Assembly: GCA_944390485.1 (NCBI GenBank)
Contig: CALXPQ010000003.1
Location: forward strand, 1-64,000
Direction of reading: 5' to 3'
Length of the DNA stretch: 64,000 nucleotides
Source: Veillonellales bacterium
Lineage (GTDB): Bacteria; Bacillota; Negativicutes; Veillonellales; Dialisteraceae
The number at the start of each line of letters is the position of its first letter. Position 1 is the first letter of the stretch. A program made the position numbers and the translations under genes. Below, in pieces: positions 15,371-24,222 of the stretch. The notes under the pieces were generated by a model. That model did no database searches and was not told the DNA's origin. It worked only from the letters and a program-made list of their open reading frames with translations.

Positions 15371-16696
15371 ATGGAAGGAAAGCGCTGGCTCGGACGGCAC
15401 CGCAGGGGACTGGCCCGCGGGCTGGCGGCATTCCTTGCGGCGGCCGTCCTTTTTTACGGCCTGTGCTGGTATCTCTCCTTCCGCGCGGCGGAGATCTTCA
15501 ACCGCGCCGCAGAGGAGCGGGACCTCTTCCCGGGGACGGTGACGGCGGAGCGCATCAGCGCGGATTTCCTCGGCCGCGTGGAGGCGGAGGGCATCCGGTG
15601 GACGGCGGACGACGGCACGCTCCTCGCAGATATCCCGCAGGTGCGCTTCCGCGTGAAGCCCTGGGACGTGGTGACCGGGCACATCGGGACGATGAGCGTC
15701 ACGGAGATCGCCATGGAGAAGGCGTACGTCCATCTCTTTTTCGATGAGACCATGCGGCCGCTCTACATCAAGCCGGACGGGGATGCCTGGCGCGCGGCGG
15801 GGCATGCACCCATCCGCCTCACCGGCGCGGACGGGAACCGCCTCTTCGACTGCCGCGTGGATTTCCGGGACGGCACCATCGAGGCGGAGTCGCCGGACCG
15901 CCATTTCCGCATGGAGCACGTGGACCTGCGCTTCCACGCGGACACGGACCGGGAGCTGCGCCTCGGCCTTCTGGCGGGGCCTTTTGGCGGGACGGTCGCG
16001 GCGGACCAGCTCGCGCTCCACGGGACGGTGGATTTCCGCGAACAGGAGCCGGCGTGCGACATGGCGCTCTCCATCAAGGGATGCCGCCCGTCCTCGCTTG
16101 GCGCGGGCCTCGACATCGACGACCCGGTCTCGCTGGGGGCGCGCGTCACGGGGCCGCTCTCCCGGCCGGTCATCGAAGGGACGCTGGACATCCCGAAGCT
16201 CCGGATCCCCGCGCTCCGCTTCACCGGCATGACTGGGGATTTCCACTATGAAGACGGGCAGATCGGCATCACCGGCGTGAAAGGGGAAGTCTTCGGCGGC
16301 ACCGTGGAGGGCAGCGGCCATTTCGATCTGGACCGCCGGTCCTACGAGGCGGACATCCGGGGCCACGCGCTCCAGGGCAGCATCGCGGCGCGCGACCTGG
16401 GCCTGCGGTGCGAAGTGGAGCTGGACCTGCATCTCCGGGACCAGGGCGGCGGCGCGGAGCCCGAGGCGTACGGCTCCTTCGTATCCGGCGCGGGGAAGTA
16501 CCACCTCATCCCCTTCGAGAAGATCGCCGGCACCTTCGGCCGGGAGGGCAGCACCATCACCTTCCGGGACGTGGTGATCTCGCTCGCCATGGGGGACGTC
16601 ACGACGGACGCGTTCGAGATCCGCCGGGGACGGCTCCACCTCGGCCCCATCTACCTGCAGGACGCCGTCTCCGGCCAGTCGGAGCGGGTCTACTGA
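15371..16696 (+). CDS. AsmA/TamB-like inner-membrane-anchored protein
   Basis: 441 aa. A basic N-terminus and one signal-anchor helix (LAAFLAAAVLFYGLCWYLSF) precede a long periplasmic, beta-rich region with repeated strands such as GGTVEGSGHFDLDRRSYEADI, the layout of AsmA-like proteins that bridge inner and outer membranes and affect lipid traffic. It supports a diderm cell. GGAGG precedes ATG 15371. Single gene. Similarity is by architecture; the precise subfamily is not recognised. Confidence 0.68.
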   Translation: MEGKRWLGRHRRGLARGLAAFLAAAVLFYGLCWYLSFRAAEIFNRAAEERDLFPGTVTAERISADFLGRVEAEGIRWTADDGTLLADIPQVRFRVKPWDVVTGHIGTMSVTEIAMEKAYVHLFFDETMRPLYIKPDGDAWRAAGHAPIRLTGADGNRLFDCRVDFRDGTIEAESPDRHFRMEHVDLRFHADTDRELRLGLLAGPFGGTVAADQLALHGTVDFREQEPACDMALSIKGCRPSSLGAGLDIDDPVSLGARVTGPLSRPVIEGTLDIPKLRIPALRFTGMTGDFHYEDGQIGITGVKGEVFGGTVEGSGHFDLDRRSYEADIRGHALQGSIAARDLGLRCEVELDLHLRDQGGGAEPEAYGSFVSGAGKYHLIPFEKIAGTFGREGSTITFRDVVISLAMGDVTTDAFEIRRGRLHLGPIYLQDAVSGQSERVY

Positions 16697-16720
16697 AGCG
16701 GCTCTCCGGGGCCGCTTTTT
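16697..16720 (+). terminator. Terminator of the AsmA-like gene
   Basis: AGCGGC (16697-16702) / GCCGCT (16711-16716), T5, then CCGTGCGC. Confidence 0.75.
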
Positions 16721-16779
16721 CCGTGCGCGCCATGGGCGGCGGCCGTGGCGGGGAATCTGAAAATTTTTCTGTGCGGCCC

Positions 16780-16808
16780 TTGCATTTTTGCAGGAAGTTA
16801 TGTATGAT
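16780..16808 (+). promoter_or_regulatory. groESL promoter
   Basis: TTGCAT (16780-16785), 17 nt, TATGAT (16803-16808). Confidence 0.75.
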
Positions 16809-16821
16809 AGGAACGTAAAAG

Positions 16822-16848
16822 TTAGCACTCGATTTGAGTGAGTGCTAA
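16822..16848 (+). promoter_or_regulatory. CIRCE operator (HrcA binding site)
   Basis: TTAGCACTC (16822-16830), nine-base spacer, GAGTGCTAA (16840-16848): a perfect CIRCE inverted repeat just downstream of the groESL promoter. HrcA binding here represses the operon until heat shock; hrcA itself is not in the window. Confidence 0.97.
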
Positions 16849-16869
16849 TAACCAGAAGGAGGAGTCGAA

Positions 16870-17151
16870 ATGTTAAAACCATTAGCAGATCGTGTTCTGA
16901 TTGAAGTCAAAGAAGAAGAAACCAAGACCAAAGGCGGCATCCTGCTGCCGGATACAGCGCAGAAGAAATCCCAGAAAGGCACCGTCGTAGCCGTAGGCGA
17001 AGGCAAGTACAACGACAACGGCCAGCGCATCCCCATGGAAGTGAAAGTCGGCGACGAAGTGCTCTTCGCGAAATATTCCGGCACGGACATCGATGAAGAC
17101 GGCAAGCATTACCTGCTCATCACCGAACGCGATATTCTCTGCGTATTCTGA
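16870..17151 (+). CDS. groES: Co-chaperonin GroES
   Basis: 93 aa. Caps the GroEL ring. Signature [17 protein letters not shown] and the mobile loop [14 protein letters not shown] are clear, followed by [18 protein letters not shown] precedes the ATG. First gene of the CIRCE-controlled operon, 26 nt before groEL. Confidence 0.98.
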   Translation: MLKPLADRVLIEVKEEETKTKGGILLPDTAQKKSQKGTVVAVGEGKYNDNGQRIPMEVKVGDEVLFAKYSGTDIDEDGKHYLLITERDILCVF

Positions 17152-17177
17152 TTTCTGACAAACAAGGAGTGACATAA

Positions 17178-18812
<1,635 letters not shown>

Positions 18813-18850
18813 TCTCCCCGAGAGACGCATCATAACTGAATCAACAAACA

Positions 18851-18881
18851 AAAGCACCGGATTTCAGGTCCGGTGCTTTTT
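18851..18881 (+). terminator. groESL terminator
   Basis: AAAGCACCGGA (18851-18861) / TCCGGTGCTTT (18869-18879), T5. Confidence 0.88.
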
Positions 18882-18941
18882 GCGTGGGCAGATTTGGGGA
18901 GACGGGCTGCGGCAGCGGCGGGCAGTCTTTATGAGGGCAGC

Positions 18942-18995
18942 AAAAAACTCCCGCATCCTAGAAACGCAGGGCTTCTCAGGAAGCAGGAGTTTTTT
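18942..18995. terminator. Long symmetrical hairpin behind groEL
   Basis: AAAAAACTCC (18942-18951) / GGAGTTTTTT (18986-18995) encloses an imperfect stem CATCCTAGAA / TTCTCAGGAAG. It could terminate in both directions, but groESL already has a terminator 60 nt earlier, so it may be left from an inserted element. Confidence 0.5.
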
Positions 18996-19170
18996 GGGCG
19001 TGTTGAACTGTTCACAGCCCAGCCACACCAAGTGGAACTATACACAGTATATCACAGGTGTGTCCGTATGGCAGACAAAGATTTTTGTGAGCGGAAACGA
19101 TGGGACGTCGGGCAGGCTGAGAAATGCCGTGCCGGTGAAGGACGGAAGGCGGCATGACAAATGGTTTGTG
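18996..19170. other. Intergenic stretch with no assignable gene
   Basis: Two overlapping open frames cross it, but neither has a ribosome binding site or a recognisable protein. Base composition is lower in GC than its neighbours. Perhaps a gene or element remnant. Confidence 0.4.
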
Positions 19171-19200
19171 GGATGAAACGCATTTGTGCGCGTTTCATCC
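19171..19200. terminator. Perfect 11-bp hairpin at the end of the TPR gene
   Basis: GGATGAAACGC (19171-19181) / GCGTTTCATCC (19190-19200). No T run on either side, so Rho-independent termination is doubtful. Confidence 0.45.
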
Positions 19201-19201
19201 G

Positions 19202-19846
19202 TCACTGCACCAGCGCGTCGAAGTCCGCGTCGCCGTGGAGCCACTGGAAATGATCCTGCGACGCCGCCTCGGGTTTCACTGTATCCGGCGAGAGGCGGAC
19301 GGCCTCGCGGAGGTAGCGGAGCGCGTGGTCCCGATCCCGCAGGTCCGCGTAATTCGTGGCGATGCCGTAGAGAGACCACACATTCTGCGGGTCCGCATCG
19401 AGCACCCGCTGGAAATACGAGATGGACTCTTCGTAACGGCCGCCCAGCTTCAGCGCCATGGCCATGTCGTACGCGCCCTGCACATAGTCCGGGTACAGGT
19501 CAAGCGCGCGCCCGATGAGCGCCGCCCCTTCCTCCGGAGATGATTCGAAGGCGGTGAGGAGCCCTTTCAGCGCGAGCGCTTCGTAATTGGCCTCCGACGC
19601 GGCGAGCGCCTTCTCGCAGAGCGCGAGGGCCTGCGCATTGTCGCCCGTGCCGTACGCGGCGAGCGCCTCGCGGGACAGCTCCGCCGACGCTTCCGGGATG
19701 ACGGGCGGCACGGCTTTCGTGGGGACGGGAGCCGGCGCGGGCGACTCCGCCGCGGGCTGCGGAGCGGCCGGCGGAGCGGACGGCTCTTCCGGCGCGCAGC
19801 CGCCGAGGACAAGCGCCGAAGCAAGGATAAAGGCAGCGTATTTCAT
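19202..19846 (-). CDS. TPR-repeat lipoprotein
   Basis: 214 aa. A lipoprotein signal (ASALVLGGC, lipobox Cys about residue 17) and a Pro/Ala-rich linker are followed by tetratricopeptide-like helical pairs (DNAQALALCEKALAASEAN, RYEESISYFQRVLDADPQN, DHALRYLREAVRLSPD). A scaffold on the outer face of the cell membrane or the periplasmic side of the outer membrane; partner unknown. ATG 19846 follows AGGAGG. Divergent from the SDR gene. Confidence 0.78.
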   Translation of the reverse strand: MKYAAFILASALVLGGCAPEEPSAPPAAPQPAAESPAPAPVPTKAVPPVIPEASAELSREALAAYGTGDNAQALALCEKALAASEANYEALALKGLLTAFESSPEEGAALIGRALDLYPDYVQGAYDMAMALKLGGRYEESISYFQRVLDADPQNVWSLYGIATNYADLRDRDHALRYLREAVRLSPDTVKPEAASQDHFQWLHGDADFDALVQ

Positions 19847-19872
19847 GGGAACCTCCTGATGCGTTTTCCTGT

Positions 19873-19901
19873 ATTGTACGGGGACGGGCGGCGGGGCGCA
19901 A
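19873..19901 (-). promoter_or_regulatory. Promoter of the TPR lipoprotein gene
   Basis: Minus strand TTGCGC (19901 to 19896), 17 nt, TACAAT (19878 to 19873). Confidence 0.7.
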
Positions 19902-19920
19902 GATTTCCCCGCCGCTGTAG

Positions 19921-19926
19921 TATAAT
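19921..19926 (+). promoter_or_regulatory. -10 box of the SDR gene
   Basis: TATAAT 28 nt before the start codon; -35 not recognisable. Confidence 0.5.
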
Positions 19927-19953
19927 GAAAGAAAAACAAAAGGAGGCATGACA

Positions 19954-20721
19954 ATGAGTCAGCTTGCATTCATCACCGGCGCGACCAGCGGCATCGGCCG
20001 CGCCACCGCGGAAGCCCTCGCGGCGAAAGGATACCGCCTCGCGCTCGCCGCGCGGAACGGAGAAAAACTGGAAGATACGGCAGAAGACCTGCGCATGAAG
20101 TACAACGCGGACGTCACCGTATGGCCGCTCGATGTGCGCGACAGAGAGGCCATACAGGAGACCGCCGGGAAAGTCATGGCGGACTGCGGCGTGCCGGACG
20201 TGCTCGTGAACGACGCGGGCCTCGCGCGGGGCCTCGAACCGTACGGCGAGACCAGCCCGGACGACATCGAGCAGATGATCGACACCAATATCCGCGGCCT
20301 CTTCCTCGTGACGTGGGCCTTCCTCCCCGCCATGCTCGAACGGAACAGCGGCCACATCATCAATCTCGGCTCCACCGCCGGGCTCTATGCCTACGCCGGG
20401 GCAGCGGTCTACTGCGCCACGAAGGCGGCGGTGAAGACCTTCAGCGACGGCATCCGCATCGACGTCATCGACAGCGACATCAAAGTCACCACCATCCAGC
20501 CGGGCATCGTGCAGACGAACTTCAGCGAAGTGCGCTTCCACGGCGACAAAGCCCGCGCCGATGCAGTCTACGAAGGCGTGGACGCCCTCCAGGCCGAAGA
20601 CATCGCGAACGTCATCGACTTCGTCCTCTCTCAGCCGAAGCGCGTGCAGATCAGCGACGTGGTCATCATGGCGAACCAGCAGGCCACGGGCTTCATGGTG
20701 AGCAAGAAAAAGAAATCCTGA
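19954..20721 (+). CDS. Short-chain dehydrogenase/reductase, YdfG-like
   Basis: 255 aa Rossmann-fold NAD(P)H oxidoreductase. Cofactor motif TGATSGIG (N-terminus), catalytic Ser in HIINLGSTAG and Tyr/Lys in YCATKAAVK. AARN after the second strand suggests NADPH. The closest well-known relatives (YdfG) oxidise serine and 3-hydroxy acids. NDAG stands where most SDRs have NNAG. ATG 19954 (7 nt after AAGGAGG) is preferred to ATG 19948 (1 nt). Single gene. Confidence 0.85.
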   Translation: MSQLAFITGATSGIGRATAEALAAKGYRLALAARNGEKLEDTAEDLRMKYNADVTVWPLDVRDREAIQETAGKVMADCGVPDVLVNDAGLARGLEPYGETSPDDIEQMIDTNIRGLFLVTWAFLPAMLERNSGHIINLGSTAGLYAYAGAAVYCATKAAVKTFSDGIRIDVIDSDIKVTTIQPGIVQTNFSEVRFHGDKARADAVYEGVDALQAEDIANVIDFVLSQPKRVQISDVVIMANQQATGFMVSKKKKS

Positions 20722-20769
20722 GCCCGCTTGACAGAATGAAAAACATCCGGTAAAATAATCTACGTTGAT

Positions 20770-20845
20770 GCCGGTATAGCTCAGCTGGTAGAGCGGCGCA
20801 TTCGTAATGCGTAGGTCGTAGGTTCAAATCCTATTGCCGGCTCCA
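20770..20845 (+). tRNA. tRNA-Thr (anticodon CGT)
   Basis: Full cloverleaf: acceptor GCCGGTA (20770-20776) / TGCCGGC (20835-20841), D arm GCTC..GAGC, anticodon arm GCGCA-TTCGTAA-TGCGT with anticodon CGT, T arm GTAGGTTCAAATCCTAT, and an encoded CCA end (20843-20845). Reads ACG. Confidence 0.96.
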
Positions 20846-20854
20846 TTGCAAAAG

Positions 20855-20884
20855 AACCCGAAAGGAGAAATCCTTTCGGGTTTT
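20855..20884. terminator. Terminator behind tRNA-Thr, also facing the GIY-YIG gene
   Basis: AACCCGAAAGGA (20855-20866) / TCCTTTCGGGTT (20871-20882), loop GAAA, T-rich on both strands. Confidence 0.85.
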
Positions 20885-20954
20885 CTGTTTTGCTTGGAAA
20901 AATACAAAAGGCGGAGAGGCTTCACTTTTTTCGTTTTGAAGCGGTGGCATAGAG

Positions 20955-21827
20955 TCATTTCCTGAAAATAGTAATAGGCTGCCCGTCTTTTGTTTCCCAG
21001 TACGTCCATCCATTGCATGCAGCTCCGGTGATAAATTCGCCGCAGGCGGAAGGGGAATTCAAAGTAATATTTTCCATGAGTTTTCCATTTCCAATTGACG
21101 CGCGGTTGCGCAGTTCATCTACATTGGGAGCAAGGCCGATACCGGCTTCCGGTGCGACGTCGCTTCCTTCCAGAAGAATGAACGTGTGATTCTGGACCTG
21201 CATGCGGCCTTTCAATAGGACACCGCCAAGGCGTTTGATCTTTCTGGAAAAATAATAGATGCCATCTGGAATTTTTTCGCGGTTGCTCACGTCTGAGGGG
21301 GCATCGTCCATGTCTTCGTCGGCTTTGGCTTCTTCCGAATTGGTGATGAGATCAAGTCCGAGAATATTCAACATTTTATAGGCTTCTGCAAGATAATCGT
21401 CACAATATTCTTCATCGTCTTTATTGGCAGTTCCAGAGGTGGTGTTGATCGTCGTATTGCAATACATATCAATTTCATTAATGCGGTGATTTAACGTGTC
21501 TTCCAAATATTGTATGGTGCCGTCATTAAAAAATGTCCGCTCCTTGAACTGTGTCAATACATAGCATGTCGTCCAGTGGTCGTATTTGTCCGCGTGAGCG
21601 GCAGACCGGTAGGTGATGCCGTTCTTGGATTTACCTACGTAAATTTTATCTTTTCCGTGGGGATTTTTTCCGAATAGAATATAAACGATAAAGGGATTGG
21701 GGATAAGAAAACCAAGTTTTCTGGCCTCGATATCTTTATAGGGGATTTTATAAATCAGCATGGTGCTGTTAGGTTTGGTCATTTCTACAGCGTTATTATT
21801 GCATTTGATAATATAATTATTTATCAT
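20955..21827 (-). CDS. GIY-YIG nuclease-domain protein with C-terminal DUF4357-like domain
   Basis: 290 aa. The N-terminal half has a GIY-YIG nuclease pattern: VYIL (about 48-51), KIYVGKS (61-67), Arg74 and a Glu in YLED. The C-terminal ~80 residues (GVLLKGRMQVQNHTFILLEG, later SPSACGEFITGAACNGW) look like DUF4357, often paired with such nucleases in mobile or defence-related loci. The gene is far more AT-rich than everything around it, uses AAT/ATT/TTT-type codons, and sits right behind tRNA-Thr: horizontal transfer is likely. ATG 21827 is preferred because the -10 TATAAT (21869 to 21864) overlaps the longer GTG start at 21872. Confidence 0.72.
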   Translation of the reverse strand: MINNYIIKCNNNAVEMTKPNSTMLIYKIPYKDIEARKLGFLIPNPFIVYILFGKNPHGKDKIYVGKSKNGITYRSAAHADKYDHWTTCYVLTQFKERTFFNDGTIQYLEDTLNHRINEIDMYCNTTINTTSGTANKDDEEYCDDYLAEAYKMLNILGLDLITNSEEAKADEDMDDAPSDVSNREKIPDGIYYFSRKIKRLGGVLLKGRMQVQNHTFILLEGSDVAPEAGIGLAPNVDELRNRASIGNGKLMENITLNSPSACGEFITGAACNGWTYWETKDGQPITIFRK

Positions 21828-21901
21828 GATTTGAACACATCCCTTTGTTTTGTTTTTGTTCTGATTATACACGATTACGTTCTGAAATGAACGAATGATC
21901 C

Positions 21902-21930
21902 ACGCATTACGAATACGTAGGTCACGCAGG
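21902..21930 (+). repeat. tRNA anticodon-arm-like remnant beyond the GIY-YIG gene
   Basis: CGCATTaCGaATaCGTAGGTC resembles the tRNA-Thr segment at 20797-20817, sharing CGCATT and CGTAGGTC in register with small differences between. It lies about 1.1 kb away on the other side of the AT-rich gene, as a degenerate attachment-site copy would. Confidence 0.4.
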
Positions 21931-21985
21931 GCGGTGTGTGGGGGGAAGACAGAGGAAAGTTTTTGGCTTTTATCGAAAATTTTCC

Positions 21986-22014
21986 TTGCGCGGGCGGGCG
22001 GGGTTGTGTATAAT
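21986..22014 (+). promoter_or_regulatory. rpsF-ssb-rpsR promoter
   Basis: TTGCGC (21986-21991), 17 nt, TATAAT (22009-22014). Confidence 0.78.
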
Positions 22015-22020
22015 ATTTAG

Positions 22021-22061
22021 GTCTAATGTTTTAGACACTTCCAGCCCCCGGGAAGCGGGGG
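22021..22061 (+). promoter_or_regulatory. Structured rpsF leader (possible S6:S18 leader)
   Basis: Two adjacent hairpins: GTCTAA-TGTT-TTAGAC (22021-22036) and CCCCCG-GGAAG-CGGGGG (22045-22061). rpsF operons of many bacteria are autoregulated by S6:S18 through such a leader; here this is a suggestion from position and structure. Confidence 0.45.
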
Positions 22062-22088
22062 ACACAGGTCCAAGAAGGAGGCGACAGT

Positions 22089-22373
22089 ATGAAAAAGTAT
22101 GAAGTCATGTTTATCGTGAACGTGGCAGATGAGGAAGTAATCAAATCTGCTGTGGAACTTGTCAGAAACACCATCGCAAAGATTGGCGGCACCATCGACA
22201 AGGAAGATGAATGGGGCAAGCGTCAGCTGGCTTACGAAGTGAAGCATCAGACCGAAGGCTACTATGTAGTCATCGATTTCCAGGCTGATCCTGCACAGAT
22301 CAAAGAACTTGACCGTGTCATCAAGATTCACGAAGAAATTATCCGTCATATCATTATCAAATTGGATGACTAA
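22089..22373 (+). CDS. rpsF: 30S ribosomal protein S6
   Basis: 94 aa. Binds 16S rRNA together with S18. Typical start MKKYEVMFIVNVADEE and the central GKRQLAYEVKHQTEGYYV. AAGGAGG precedes the ATG. First gene of the conserved rpsF-ssb-rpsR operon. Confidence 0.97.
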   Translation: MKKYEVMFIVNVADEEVIKSAVELVRNTIAKIGGTIDKEDEWGKRQLAYEVKHQTEGYYVVIDFQADPAQIKELDRVIKIHEEIIRHIIIKLDD

Positions 22374-22388
22374 TCAGGAGACGAGACG

Positions 22389-22832
22389 ATGAATTCAGTA
22401 CAGATTATGGGAAATCTGACGAGAGACCCGCAGATGCGCGCCACGAAGACCGGAAGGGCGGTGGCCTCGTTCAGCGTCGCCGTCAACAGAACTTACACCG
22501 CTCCCACGGGCGAGCAGAGAGAACTCACTGATTTCGTGAACGTGGTGGCGTGGGGTTCGCTGGCGGAAGCCGTCGGCAATCAGCTGAAGAAGGGGACCCG
22601 CGTTTTCGTAGAGGGACGCTATTCTTCCCGCTCCTATGAGACTCAGGATGGTCAGAAGCGCTATGTCACGGAGGTGACGGCGAATCTGATCGCGCTGCCC
22701 ATCGGCATGCAGCACAGCGCGCAGCCGGCGCAGGATATGGGAGGGTTTGCTCAGCCCAGTGGATTCAGTCAGTCCAGAGGTAATTTCAATCAGTTCGGTA
22801 CGTCCAGGACGGATGAAGATATTCCGTTCTGA
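22389..22832 (+). CDS. ssb: Single-stranded DNA-binding protein
   Basis: 147 aa. OB-fold DNA-binding domain at the N-terminus (MNSVQIMGNLTRDPQ..., FVNVVAWGSLAEAVG), a flexible Gln/Gly/Phe-rich linker and the acidic tip DEDIPF that recruits replication and repair partners. Between rpsF and rpsR, as usual. Confidence 0.97.
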   Translation: MNSVQIMGNLTRDPQMRATKTGRAVASFSVAVNRTYTAPTGEQRELTDFVNVVAWGSLAEAVGNQLKKGTRVFVEGRYSSRSYETQDGQKRYVTEVTANLIALPIGMQHSAQPAQDMGGFAQPSGFSQSRGNFNQFGTSRTDEDIPF

Positions 22833-22856
22833 CGGGTAAGACACGGAGGATAAATC

Positions 22857-23090
22857 ATGAATAAGAGAGATAGAATCAGAAGACCGAGAAGAAAGGTCTG
22901 CCAGTGCTGCGTGGATCACGTGGACACGCTGGACTACAAGGATGTAGCGACGCTCCGTCACTTCATCTCCGAGAGAGGCAAGATCCTGCCCCGCCGCATC
23001 ACGGGCACCTGCGCGAAGCATCAGCGCAAGATCAATCTCGCCATCAAGAGAGCCAGAGCAATCGCTCTGCTTCCCTTCAGCGCAGACTGA
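22857..23090 (+). CDS. rpsR: 30S ribosomal protein S18
   Basis: 77 aa. Binds with S6 on the small subunit. Conserved [20 protein letters not shown] and [16 protein letters not shown] near the N-terminus keeps cysteines typical of zinc-type S18. GGAGG precedes the ATG. Terminator at 23104-23138. Confidence 0.97.
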   Translation: MNKRDRIRRPRRKVCQCCVDHVDTLDYKDVATLRHFISERGKILPRRITGTCAKHQRKINLAIKRARAIALLPFSAD

Positions 23091-23103
23091 GACAGAAAAA
23101 AAG

Positions 23104-23138
23104 AAAACCGGTATGGCATCGCGCCGTGCCGGTTTTTT
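23104..23138 (+). terminator. rpsF-ssb-rpsR terminator
   Basis: AAAACCGG..GGC / GCC..CCGGTTTT hairpin with T6. Confidence 0.82.
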
Positions 23139-23197
23139 GCTTGCCCGGTTTCCGGAAATCTTTAGAAAGATTTGTCCCCGCGGGGGAAGCGTTCCTG

Positions 23198-23203
23198 TAT
23201 AAT
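23198..23203 (+). promoter_or_regulatory. -10 box of the HD-mutT-mutY operon
   Basis: TATAAT 31 nt before the start; TTGTCC (23172-23177) is 20 nt away, too far for a good -35. Confidence 0.45.
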
Positions 23204-23234
23204 ACAGAGTATGAAACCATAGGAGGCATGAAGG

Positions 23235-23747
23235 ATGACACAGCTGGACAGACTGGCGATGGCGATGATCGCCTATGACGAAGGGGACCCGAAGCGGATC
23301 CATCATTTCCTGAAGGTGCACGATTTCGCGCGGCTCATCGGTCTCGCGGAGGGGCTGGACGAGCGGACGCTTTTCCGCCTGGAGGCGGCGGCTTATGTGC
23401 ACGATATCGGCATCCACGAAGGGGAGCGCCGCTTCGGCCGGAACGACGGGAAGATCCAGGAGGATCTGGGCCCGGCGGAGACGGAGAAGCTGCTCGGGAC
23501 GCTGGGCTTTGACGGGGAGGACATCGCGCGCATTTCCTGGCTGGTGGGGCACCATCATTCGTACGGCTCGATCGACGGCCCGGACGCGCAGATCCTCGCG
23601 GAGGCGGACATGCTGGTGAATCAGTATGAGGACGGCGTGACGGACCGGAAGCGGAACGAGGCGCTGTACCGCCGGCTGTACCGGACGGAGACGGGGAAGC
23701 GGCTCTTCGAGGCGCTGTATTTCGCGGAGTATCCCGCCCATGCGTGA
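23235..23747 (+). CDS. HD-domain phosphohydrolase
   Basis: 170 aa. Metal-binding HD superfamily: His in KVHDF, HD in AAYVHDIGIHEG, HHH in VGHHHSYGS, and Asp in EADMLVN. Such single-domain members cleave phosphate esters of nucleotides; the substrate is unknown. AGGAGG 8 nt before ATG 23235. Overlaps the Nudix gene by 8 nt, forming an operon with DNA-repair genes, so a nucleotide-pool cleaning role is plausible but inferred. Confidence 0.83.
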   Translation: MTQLDRLAMAMIAYDEGDPKRIHHFLKVHDFARLIGLAEGLDERTLFRLEAAAYVHDIGIHEGERRFGRNDGKIQEDLGPAETEKLLGTLGFDGEDIARISWLVGHHHSYGSIDGPDAQILAEADMLVNQYEDGVTDRKRNEALYRRLYRTETGKRLFEALYFAEYPAHA

Positions 23748-24222
23748 CACGTCGCTGGTGTATCCCGTGCGTGCGGACGGAGCGGTGCTGCTCGGCCGGA
23801 AGCGCCGGGGCATGGGCTATGGGAAATGGAACGGCTTCGGCGGGAAGATCGAGGCGGGGGAGACGATGCGCCAGTGCGCGGCGCGGGAGCTCTTCGAGGA
23901 GTGCGGGCTCCGGGCGGACCCGGCGTCGCTCGAGCCGGCGGCAGACCTGTATTTCTGTCAGCTTTCGGATATGTCCTGGTCGCACGCGGGGGTGGTGTAT
24001 TTCGTGCGCTCGTGGGAGGGCGAGCCCCGCGTGTCGGACGAGATGGAGCCGCGGTGGTTCCGCCTGCCGGAGCTGCCCTATGAGGAGATGTGGGAGGCGG
24101 ACCGGATCTGGCTGCCCATGCTCCTCGCGGGGAAGCGGCTCCGCGGGACGGTGTATTTCGCCGAGGACGGAGACCATGTGACGGGGACGGAGTTCCGGGA
24201 GGTGCCGATTGGAGAAGACTGA
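23740..24222 (+). CDS. Nudix hydrolase, MutT/MTH1-like
   Basis: 160 aa. The Nudix box is complete (GGKIEAGETMRQCAARELF then EECGL, about residues 37-59). KWNGFGGK before it and DEMEPRWF near residue 110 are typical of MTH1-type 8-oxo-dGTP/2-OH-dATP hydrolases. It overlaps both the HD gene and mutY, so it is translationally coupled to the enzyme that corrects 8-oxoG mispairs. Confidence 0.88.
   Translation: MRDTSLVYPVRADGAVLLGRKRRGMGYGKWNGFGGKIEAGETMRQCAARELFEECGLRADPASLEPAADLYFCQLSDMSWSHAGVVYFVRSWEGEPRVSDEMEPRWFRLPELPYEEMWEADRIWLPMLLAGKRLRGTVYFAEDGDHVTGTEFREVPIGED

Noticed and set aside
18873..19176. Overlapping ~95-codon frames behind groEL
   Set aside because: They start inside or next to the groESL terminator, lack ribosome binding sites and contain a large hairpin.
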